Origin: Salminus brasiliensis
Taxonomy: Eukaryota; Chordata; Actinopteri; Characiformes; Bryconidae
Direction of reading: 5' to 3'
Length of the DNA stretch: 64,000 nucleotides
NCBI RefSeq assembly: GCF_030463535.1
Contig: NC_132883.1
Location: 32,157,873 to 32,221,872 of the forward strand
The position numbers and the translations under genes are program-made. The notes beneath the pieces were generated by a model. The model ran no database searches. It was given only the letters and a program-made list of their open reading frames with translations, and was not told the origin of the DNA. Of the stretch, positions 22,159 through 34,100 are shown one piece after another. Within the stretch, counting starts at the first letter, position 1, and each line of letters begins with the position of its first letter.

Positions 22159-25100
22159 ATGTCTGAAGGTTTATTCGAATCTGTCGAAAAGACACTGGAA
22201 GCTAATTTACCCGAGGCGGAACTTAAAGAAGTTAAACGAATTTTATATGGAAAAGAACTCAGGTAAGCGCAAGATTAAGTGTAGATTTGTTCACTTTAAA
22301 TTGCTTAAACTGAGGTCACGTAGGGCTTTAAATTCTACAAAACAGTAATGACGCGTTTGTTATAGCGTGTTTGTAATTTACTTTTAACGTTTAACCAATT
22401 GCGCAATAATGTCAGATATTTCAAATAACGTCTTATGTTAGTATTCGTCGAATGTGTTTATTTCACACATATGTGGATTACAGTAGTAAAGTTTGTCTTA
22501 TTTGTACTGTTAAGTATATCTATGTTAACTTCTGTGACTGCTAAAAGTACAAGAAAAACTTTACTACTTCGCTCTGGGTTAGAAACGCGTAAATGATTGA
22601 TCACAGACTTTGACCAAACAAACGAACCTCAGACGCCGCTTGGATGTTGGAATAAACGCTGGCGCAACTTTTTATTTATTTTCTAATATTGCAGCAGCGT
22701 TTATTTCAACATTCAAACGAGCCCAGAGTGTGAGTGGCGTTCGTTTGTTTGGTCAAAGTCTGTTATCAAGCATTAAATGTATACATCAACAATTTACGCA
22801 GTCTGTCATTTTAATTACTTAAACTTTAGGCTTATTGTGGACTGAAAGCACACCTTCTAACTTTCTACATCGTCTAAGTTTAATTATGTAAGATAACTAA
22901 GTGTCAATATTTGAATGTCAAACATTTAATAAGAGTTTACATAACATAATGTGGGATTCTGAAATTGTGCATAACCTGCAGGCTAGGCAGCACAAACATG
23001 ACACTGTCCTTTTGTAGCTTATTTATATAAACTGTATAATTAGGTTAAAGACTGATAAATGGGATAATGGGCAAAGTAGGATACTTAAGCTTGATTATCC
23101 ATATTTTCATGTGTATATACATAGAACTTTACTACCAAAACATAGTAATAAATTTGACCATCTGAGTTCATGTTTTGGTAGTAAAGTTCTGTGTTTGCCT
23201 GTAATTTCTTATGGGCTGGTAATTTCCATTTCTATACCAGGATTATAAAATCAATAGTAGGTAAGCAGACAAACATCCCTGTATGAGGCAGATCATGTTA
23301 TGTCAGGTTATGAAAAGTAAAAAAACAGTTTGTAAATGTTGCATTTGTAAAAGTGGGGTGAGATGGAAAAGTTTCATCTTAAAATGTTTTCATTATTTAT
23401 ATATATTATTGGGCTTTTCAGAAGGGTTCAGGGTTTTACTGAAATAAATTATTTATTTTGCTTCTCCAAAACCTTAGTGCAAGATGGACAGTTTTATGTT
23501 AAATTTCTTCCACAGACACCCAGATATTAGTCGGAAATATAATTTCCATGCCTAGTACAAGCAAAATAAATATTGAATTTTTAAAATAAGGATTTCATTA
23601 AAACAATGTAAGATGCACATATTTATATGGGCAGCTTACATTAGGCAACCAGATATTGGTCGAAAACATAATTTTCAGGACCTTATATAAATAAATCCAG
23701 CTTTTAAGCCTCCAAGCTCAAAACCATTATTATGCAATGTGTGTCAAGCATTGTTCTGCATTTAGTCGAAGTATTAAACCAGTTTGTTCATGGTGAATTA
23801 GATCTGGTAAGAATGTGTCCATTCTTTTGGTCATAATTGATATATAAAAGATCTATGTTTAATATAGATATAATTCCATATGGTCTTATTTCTCACATAT
23901 TACCATAAACTCCACTTCCCACAGACTCTCATGTCATCGTCACAACCTCAGTCATCCAAACACTGACCAGTCACAAAATCAATGTCTAACTGTCTTAACT
24001 TCTAACTGTCCCATTTGTTTGTAAAAAATACTTAATTGTTTATCTTGCATGTTGCTGTGTATTTATAACTTTTCCTATTGCATACCAAGTGTTGTGTATT
24101 TTTTTATATACATTTTTGATATTCACAGTTTTGACCTGGCCTGGCTTCTTCCTTTATGAATAAACCCTTTTTGTTTTATATTCATAAATGTGTCTGGTTA
24201 GTCTCAGGAACATTAGAGAATACTTTGCCCATATGCAGACAGTAGATTATTAGGAGCTGCAGACAGCCGTGAACAGCCAAGGCCAAATGTTAGGTCAACA
24301 TTATCAACAATCTGACTTGTTTACTCAGTCCATTGGAGTGGAAAAATGTGAGCTACAGGAACAATCATAGCGTCAGGAAAATCTCAGCTCCACTCTATAC
24401 CTCTACTCAGCTCCACTCTATACCTCTACTTCTTAAGCGCCTATTTCAGTTGTAACCCCTTAGTCAGGCATTTTTACTGTTCGTAAGCCTGATAAATATT
24501 ATGGCACACCCAATAGGTTTTTTTGTTTGTTTGTTTGTTTTTTGTTGATGTTTCTTTTGCAAATTCCTTTGTATAATTTTTTTTCTAATCTGGCTAAGCA
24601 CCTGATTGAGCTACTGCTGTGTGGCCACATGTCCAGTCTGACAGACAAATATTTTATCAGAGTTTACGGCCATGTTTGGATCTCTGGCGTTCTCTAGGCA
24701 TTCTCTAACAGATATGATTCTACGGTTGCGCAGTGAGGTACTTATATAAGGTGACGAAACAGTTCAGAGTTTGCAATGTGGAGCTTTTTTACAGTGGACC
24801 ATAAAAACCCAATATCTGTTCATAGCATTGTCCTGTCAGTTCATAGCATGTTTTACAGACAGCACAACACTATACAATAGCTATTACATATCAATAGACA
24901 AAAAGCAGCAGCTATCAGTTCAGAGTATGTACCAATATACAATATACACACAGTGCGCTACCACAGCCTCGCTGCCAAAAGTATTTAGTCAGTCACCAAT
25001 TGTGCAAGTTCTCCCACTTAAAAAGATGAGAGAGGCCTGTAATTGACATCATAGGTAGACCTCAACTATAAGAGACAAAATGAGAAAAAAAATTCAGAAA

Positions 25101-28100
25101 ATCACATTGTCTGATTTTTAAAGAATTTATTTGCAAATAATGGTGGAAAATAAGTATTTGGTCAATAACAAAGTTCATCTCAATACTTTGTTATGTTACT
25201 TTGTTGGCAATGACAGAGGTCAAACATTTTCTGTAAGTCTTCACAAGGTTGGCACACACCGTTGGTATGCTGGTATGTTTGCCCATTCCTCCATACAGAT
25301 CTCCTCTAGAGCAGTGATGTTTTGGGGCTGTCGGCGGGCAACACAGACTTTCAACTCCCTCCAAAGGTTTTCTATGGGGTTGAGATCTGGAGACTGGCTA
25401 GGCCACTCCAGGACCTTGAAATGCTTCTTACGAAGCCACTCCTTTGTTGCCCTGGCAGTGTGCTTGGGATCATTGTCATGCTGAAAGACCCAGCCACGTT
25501 TCATCTTCAATGCCCTTGCTGATGGAAGGAGGTTTGCACTCAAAATCTCACAATACATGGCCCCATTCATTCTTTCATGTACACGGACCAGTCGTCCTAG
25601 TCTCTTTGCAGAGAAACAGCCCCAAAGCATGATGTTGCCACCCCCATGCTTCACAGTTGGTATGGTGTTCTTTGGATGCAACTCAGCATTCACTCTCCTC
25701 CAAACAGTTCTACTTTGGTTTCATCTGACCATAAGACATTCTCCCAATACTCATCCAGAACATCCAAATGCTCTCTAGCAAACTTCAGACACGCCCGGAT
25801 ATGTACTGGCTTAAGCAGGGTAACACGTCTGGCACTGCAAGATCTGAGTCCCTGGCAGCGTAGTGTGTTACTGACGGTAGCCTTTGTAACGTTGGTCCCA
25901 GCTTTCTGCAGGTCATTCAATAGGTCCCCCCCGTGTGGTTCTGGGATTTTTGCTCACCGTTCTTGTGATCATTTTGACCCCACGGGCTGAGATTTTGCGT
26001 GGAGCCCCTGATCGAGGGAGATTAGCAGTGGTCTTGTAGGTCTGCCTGGTGCAGGTCTACAATTTTGTTTCTGGTGTCCTTCGACAGCTCTTTGGTCTTC
26101 ACCATAGTGGAGTTTGGAGTGTGACTGTTTGAGGTTGTGGGCAGGTGTCTTTTATACTGTTAACGAGTTCAAACAGGTGCCATTAATACAGGTAATGAGT
26201 GGAGGACAGAGAAGCCTCTTAAAGAAGAAGTTACAGGTCTGTGACAGCCAGAAATCTTGCTTGTTTGTAGGTGACCAAATACTTATTTTCCACCATTATT
26301 TGCAAATAAATTCTTTAAAAATCAAACAGTGATTTTCAGAATTTATTTTCTCATTTTGTCTCTCATAGTTAAGGTCTACCTATGATGTCAATTACAGGCG
26401 TCTCTCATTTTTTAAGTGGGAGAACTTGCACAATTGGTGACTAACTAAATCCTTTTTTTCCCCACTGTACCTAATGCTAGAATCTCTCAATTCTAGTGCT
26501 TGTCTATGTCGTAATGTCAAACAAAAGCTGCTGATCGCTAAACTGCGGTTCTGTTGGTCTCATTGTGCCTACTGATCTGTATAAACTCTCTATTAGATGA
26601 CTGAAGGAGCTGTGTTTGCACTAGCAACCTCACATATAACTGGCCTGTCTCAGTGGTATAGTCTAATACTATAGGCAGTCTCATGTAAAAATGGTAAACA
26701 AGATTTCAATCTCAGTTTATTTTAATACAGAAATTTACTTAGAGTGTAATTGAATTTCAGGAAGTTGAAACTGCCCCAGAGTGCAGTAAATGCGGCACTG
26801 GAAAGGGACTTCGACCTGCAGGGGTATGTGTTTGAAGCAGTACCAGAGCAGCTCAGAGCACCTAGGATTGTTCGTGTGGGACTTATCCAGAACAAGATAG
26901 TTCTTCCAACTGATGCTCCTGTGCTCGAACAGGTAAGAAACATCTAACCCACACAAATCAGTATTGATGTGATCCAATATAACGGATATGACCTCTACTC
27001 TAAACTCATGCAGGGCACCTTTTTTCTTATTTTAAGTGCTATTCAGTCATGCAGATTCCATAGACTGTTGGGTGACGTATGTTTCCTTCTCATAGATTAC
27101 TGCTTTGCACAAGAGAGTGGGTGAGATTGTGGATGTTGCTGCTGCATGTGGAGTCAATATAGTCTGCTTCCAGGAAGCCTGGAGTGAGTTACTATATATA
27201 CATTGATTTCAGTCTAATGATGTGATAAGAGATCATCTTTGCTTGTATTATTGTTCATCATGTTTGGGACAAAGACACATTTTTCTTTGATATGCCACTC
27301 TGATTCACAATTTAAATGGTCAAATCAAACCAATGAGACATGATTAAAGTACACATTGCAGAATTTAATTCATGGGTGATTGCATACATTTACACAGCTC
27401 CCTTCATTTCAGAGCTCCACAATGTTTGGGACCTTTGGATTCACAGGTGTTTATGATTTCTGTGTCCCATTGCTTTATTAGTGCATATGATACTTGTCTT
27501 AAGGCTTGCTTCTAAGCTTTTAATCACATTTGAAGTTGTGATTGTTCAACTTGAGTCAGAGAAGTTATTATATGGCTAAAACAAAAAAATATTAGATACA
27601 TTGGTCACTGGGATTACAAAAATCAACTGTGGTGGATAATTGTTAAGAAGAATGAATGCACTGGTAAGCTCATAAATCACAAAGGAATTGGTAGGCCAAG
27701 AAAAAACCACTGACATTGGCAGAAATGTCTGTCAGACAGATCAGAAACAGCCTTCAGGAGGTGAATGTGTATGTGTTTGACACTATTGCTCGCAGAAGAC
27801 TTAACAGAAAAAGAATGGCCAAATTACAGTTTCCAAAAAATATATTACTCGAAAATAAACTAGAACAGCCTGCAGGTTTTCATGGTATTTCACTGTAATT
27901 TTATTTATTTATTTTTATTTGACTTATATAGATTCATAGCTTATTCTTTTGTCAAGAGTGCATAAAACAAACTTTTTAACTTAACCTTTTTATTTATATA
28001 TTTAACATTCAACATTCATAGCATGTTCAGAAAGTATTTGGCACTCTGTCTCAGTTTGCATGGTTGTGATTAAGTGTCTCATAGGTTGATAACCTCTCCC

Positions 28101-31100
28101 AAACATCTTATAGGACTTATAACACCTCAGTTCATCAGCTGAAGTGAGAGGGTTTACTTTTATTAGGCAGATGCAAAAACTGCTCAGAGGTCCTCTGTGT
28201 GCTAGCCTACAGTCACTTTTTGCTGTTTGCAATGCATCAGTTATGCAATGCTAAATTTGGTTCTGTGCCTTTTTGTTTTAGTAATGGTATTATTTTATAT
28301 ATGAAATGAACAAATGTTAAACCATGCACAAAGTTCTCAAAGTAAACATGGGAAGTTCTTGCTATTTAAAATAAATTGAGCGTGCATTCCATATGCTGAA
28401 AAGAAAACTTAAGGGAACAAGACCCAAAAACAAACTGAAGATGTCTGCATTAGAGGCTTGGCAAAGTATTGCCAGAGAAGATACTTGGTAATGCACATGG
28501 AAATGTCTAAGAGTCGCAGACCACAAGAAGTCATTGTATATAAGCTACAACAAAGCAAAAGTGCTAAACATTACCTTTTTCAACTTCCCATCCTTGCTAT
28601 GTCCCAAACAATATGGTTCCCCAAAATGAGGGGGACTGTGTAAATAGTGTTGTAATTTCAACATGGTGAAGCTGAAATGTATCTAAATTAAAGTCTGGAA
28701 TGTGTACTTTAATTACGTCTGATTGGTTTGATTTGAAATATTAAATTTCAAAGCAAAAAGACATATCAAGGGAAAAAATGTGTTTTGTCCTAAACTTTGT
28801 CCTAAACTTTTACACTCTTTTTTTGCAGGAATGTACTAGAAATCCATTAATATTAGTTTAGTATTAGTTCAAACATGTAAGGATCACATGTATGTAACCT
28901 TTGGTTCAAATGATTGTTTTAAGCAGTGTAACAATGCATTCTGGTGTGCATTAGGGCTGTGTACAATGGATGAGGACAATGTGTCAGCTTTGTTGGACAA
29001 CTGCAGAAATACCTTAAACATGCAAATTTTTACATACTACAGGCTAGGTTAGCGTTACACATTTCTGGGATTTAACTGAACCATGACTTCTGTACCATTT
29101 TTACTTAATTACAGTTTTCAAAATATAGGTGATACAAAGAAGCAATGCCATTGACGGGTTTCTGTGCAACGTCATTACAGAGATGCACATGCACCCAGGC
29201 ACAGAAAGCAAAAGAAAGCAGCACTATTCATACTAGAGAGCAACAATGACAAGGAGTTATTGTGCAATAAACGGCACCATCCACAGAGGAAAAGGATGGA
29301 AAGTTTAAAAATTCAAGTGGATTACAACTCTTTTTTTTTTTTTTTTTTACAAACAATTTAGTACTTTTGTACCTAGTAATATTTGCCAAGAGAAAACACA
29401 TCCATACAAAAACTTTTGGTGCCATTAATAATTCTTGTAAAAGAGATGTCTGAGTGTAAAGAAGCTTTACTTCAAGTGAAGAACGCTTTGTAGTCTAAAA
29501 AGAAAATCATTATTAATAATGAATGAATTAATAATTCATTATTTTTACTAGTGTTTTTTCTATACTATGATGGATGAGGGTGAAATTCTGACTAAAATGT
29601 TTTTTAATGAACTTGACAAAATAAGACACAATGGATTTTATGCCACTGCCCCTTTTTTAAAATAAAGAGCATATATTTTGGTTTCCAAACTCCCCATTGT
29701 TGAAATGCCATTGACGATTCTATGAAGCCAAGGGTGGTCTGGCAAAACAAGCCAGTCACTAGGCTGTTATGTGGTCACTAGGGTGAAACTGTTTTTGTTA
29801 ATTGGTTGTAATGGAATTGCTTAGTGGTTTCTTCTGAACAATGATGGATTTTTTGAAGCATGTTGAAACAATGGCCAGCATCATTTACAAAACTACCTGT
29901 AAATCCTGGAGTGAGCTACTGTGCAGGTTTTGAGAACTCGACCGCAGACAACATTTGGTCACACCGCCTTTCTGGTATTCACTCCTTTGAATACTTTCCT
30001 CACATCTCTCTCCATGATGACAAGGGGACTTCTGACAAGCTGTGCACGTGACACAAGCCGTACCACTTACATCCTTGAAGCGAGCATAAAAAGTGTTAAG
30101 CTTGTTTGCCTCAGATTTTCAACATCAATGAAAATATGTGCATAGACCTCAGTAGAGTAGTGTCGCAAGATGGCTCAATGCTTCATATTTACCTTTGTAA
30201 GGTTTTCATTCATGTATGCCTCTACTCCAGGAAAGATTAAATTAAATGGGTAGATGAGGGGATGTGGCAAGAGTAAAAAGAGTCATGAACAGTAATGGAA
30301 ATGTTTGTGTGTGCATTTACATATAACCGGTATGGCTTATGTCCATCCCCAGCAATGCCTTTTGCCTTCTGCACAAGAGAAAGGGAGCCATGGACAGAAT
30401 TTGCTGAGTCTGCTGAAATGGGGTTCACCACTCACTTCTGCAAGGAGGTAAAAATTCAAAAATTACAAACAAAATTCTAATTTAAAGTTCTGTTGCAAAA
30501 TGTGATGATAAGCCAATACATGTTTGGTGTATTGAATTTAGCTTTGTTAGTTTTGCATGGGATCTATGAGGTAAAAAAAAAAGTAATACTGTCACGCCCG
30601 CGCCGCCGCGCCCGCCCCAGGGGCGGTCTCGGGCCGCGGCTCACAGGCAATCAAGAACTCCCCCTTCAAAGTCATGTCATGTTTAGTTATGCTCTGGACT
30701 TTTCTGTTGAAAAGGACTCTTGTGTTGACACCCATCGTCGCCATCTTGCTTTCTGGTTATGCTTGTCATGTGTCTGTTCATCTTTTGGTTAATGTATATC
30801 ACCTGTGGGCTGGCGTATTTAATTAGGGCTAGTGTCAGCTGCCGGTTGCCGAGAATTACTCTTAGTGCAACCAATGCACTCAGGATACTCAGTTAACCTT
30901 GGGTACTCAGTGTTCACCGGTCTAGTCTGTGAGTCCGTCTGTATCTAGAGGACTCTTCTGGCCGTAGCTAGTTGAGCATAGCAAGCTAACTAGCTAGGCA
31001 GTATTATTCTCAGGGTCTGTTTGGGGGCTACTGCAGGTCTGCGGCGATCTCGCCAGGCTTCACAGTTTTAGCGTGCTCAGGTTCAGGGGCTCCGGTAGTG

Positions 31101-34100
31101 AGCAAGTCGTACGCTCGTTTTAGCAGGTAGCTTCCCCTCCGTCGGACCGGTTCGGTCGTCTAGGTTTGGCGGCTGACTTCCCGCTCCCACGAGTCGTGTA
31201 AGTTCAGCGCGCCTAACTAGCGCACCTCTTTTGTCTCAGTTGAGAGTTTTTCCCCAGGCTCTGCCTGGTGGTTTATGTTTCCGTATAGCGGTTCAGGCTC
31301 AGCCCCGGCAGCTAGCACAGCCCTAGTGCCTCCGCCAGCCCCAGGTGTGTTCTTTTGTTTTGCCCCTCTTGGTTGTCACGGTTGTTGTTTCTGTTCCTCT
31401 TTGCCCCACGTAATTCTTGCTGCTTTTTCTGTTTGTTTTATGGTTTATTGTTGTCAATAAACTCCTCGCTTTGGTCCATCCCCTGCGAGTGTTCTCCCGT
31501 CATTGTCAGACCGAGTGGATCATGACAAATACCCGGTCAACTGCATGCTTAAATTCTATACTTTCTGATGTGGTGTGTAGTATTGGGTTTAGATTAAGAC
31601 AAAAGTTTGTTTTAAAAAATTAGTCTAAAACAATCAAATGTATAAAACCTGACAGGATCTAAACATCTTTCTGTAAACACTGTAAAACCTTTGAAAAAAT
31701 GGTTTCATATCGCACCACAAACAAGCAAAGGACCCTTTTCAGTACTGTGTAGAATGGTTTTGCTAAGAATTTATGCAACATACCTTTTTAGTAGAAAAAT
31801 TGCATGTCTCAGATCAGAAAGTTTTAAAGCTATTTAGGTATCCAAGCAAGGCTGTAGTACAACATACACACACATTATAAATAAAACAATACTTGCAAGC
31901 AATGCTTAAAATAGAATTTTACTAAAGTAAATTGTACATGAACATGTTCAAGTTTAACAAATCAGTCGAATGCACAAATTTGTATTTTTTATTTTTTTAT
32001 TTTATTTTTTTTGTAGTTGGCACAGAAGTACAACATAGTAGTAGTGTCTCCAATTTTGGAGAGGGATGAGATCCATGGAGGTACACTCTGGAATACAGCC
32101 GTTGTGGTTTCCAACACTGGTAATGTCCTGGGAAAAAGCCGGAAGAATCATATTCCACGTGTGGGAGATTTTAATGAGGTCAGTATATCTATTCTTTTCT
32201 CAGTATAGGTGAAGTATCTGGATATCTTATACGTGTTCAAGAAAATTTGTCTGTCATAATTAAATGAGTAGAGTGCCCAATGTATTTAACCAGTTTTGAA
32301 CAAACACAAACAAACAAAAAAATTCTTGTGGTGGACATCCAAGCATAAAAGTACCAAAACATTAGTGTGGTCAGGTCAACAAGTGTACACAAAATCAAGT
32401 GCTACATGCAGTTAAAGTAATGTATATTTTTATTTGCATTTAAGCAATGTGTCTCTTTCTATTTGATTTATAATTATTTCTTACAAGCCATTGAAAAAAT
32501 ACACGGTATTTCATTATTACACATTACTGTACTTTTATGATTACTTAATGGGTCCTCTACTAAAATATGTACCCATATGTACACAGGTTGGTGGGTGTAG
32601 ATTTGATGGGTCCTCTACTAAAAAGCCCCAGGTAAAACAAGTATCCCATTATGGTGGTGGTTATTGTGTTCATGGTAGTGTAAGTGGCAGGAGATGTTCT
32701 TTTACAGCCAAAACACCAAAGTTATCATCTTGGTAAAATAAATCTTCACCACTTGTGTCCAATACAGGAGCACAGTTATGCAGTAAGTGGTTGCCTGACT
32801 GACAACATAGCCTGCCACAAAAGTGACCCACATAGGGGCCCACTTGATATTCCACCAGACATGTCAAAAGTAATAGAGACCCAGACTTGAGTAAAAGTAT
32901 AAGTGCTCTGTCAAAAAAGTGAGTTGAAGTGTTCTTTAAGCACCATACCTAAGTAAAAGTACTTAGTGTTTAACTTTTTTTTGTACTTAAGTATTGCAAG
33001 TAGTTTATTTTAAAATTTACTACTCAAGTACTAAAATTAAAAGTACAAGTATTATGTAGTTATTACAGAAAGCAGTCAAAAGTACCATTTTTATAATTGT
33101 AACGAGTAACTACGCAGCACATAAAAAATGAAATGGAGTAAAAGTATTAAACTCATCCAAAATATGTAGTGAAGTAAAAAGACATTTAGTACTTTTTAGT
33201 ACAGTAGTGAAGTAGTTCTACTTTGTTACTATACATTACTATACATCATATACAATGATTCCACAGTCAAACATTAAGACCAGATACGATGCCTACTAAG
33301 TAATCCAGCGGCAGCCAGACGTCATCCAACAGTCAACTGAGATTTATTTGTATAGCTCTTTTTAATTATTGTTGCAAAGCAACTTTACAGAAGTCCAGAA
33401 ACCAGACAAAAAGAAATTCAACAAGAAAATCCATGCCAAAATGGCAAGAGAGCCAGCCAAAGGTGACAGTGGCAAGGAAAAACTCCCTCAAAGCAGACAA
33501 GCAGTATCTTAACGTGTCTGTCCTCTTTGTTTCCAGGTGTGTAAGAGCAGTGTAAAGCAGGTGTGCGATGGCATAATCTGTGGAGTAGTTGGTGCAGTTA
33601 GTAAATAGTAGTGGGTCCATGGAGTCAGGCAGTGCAAATGTGCTAAAGTATCTGAGCAGCTTTTTAAAGCAAACTCTGGTTAATACTACTGGGCAGTAGT
33701 CTTTGAGGCAGGCTCACTGGGGTGTCTTTGGCACAAGGAAGATGATGCATTGTTTATAGCACATTGAAACAATATACTGTGTTGAATGTCAGTAAACACC
33801 TGATCTAGCTCATCCGCACAAGCATTGTGGACTCGTCTGGAGATGCCGTCTGTTCCTGCTGCTCTCCTGGCATTTACGTTCCTGAAAGTCATGTCTTGCT
33901 CTGTGATGTTGAATGTATTTTGCACTGTAATGAGTAGCCCTAAAGCAAGCATAAGAGGTATTTATCTTGTTTGCCAGAGACAGGTTTATATTCACCAATC
34001 CGAAGGTAGTTTTTTTTTTTTAGTCCGTCATTGATCTCACTTCCTACCAACGACTGCTAGAACTGTGACTCTAGCTTCCTTTTGTAGTGTCCATTCTACT

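Noticed and set aside
30493-31623. Open frames of 60-99 codons in the GC-rich block of upb1 intron 4
   Set aside because: They fall within the solo LTR, which is non-coding; the higher GC content alone lengthens frames.
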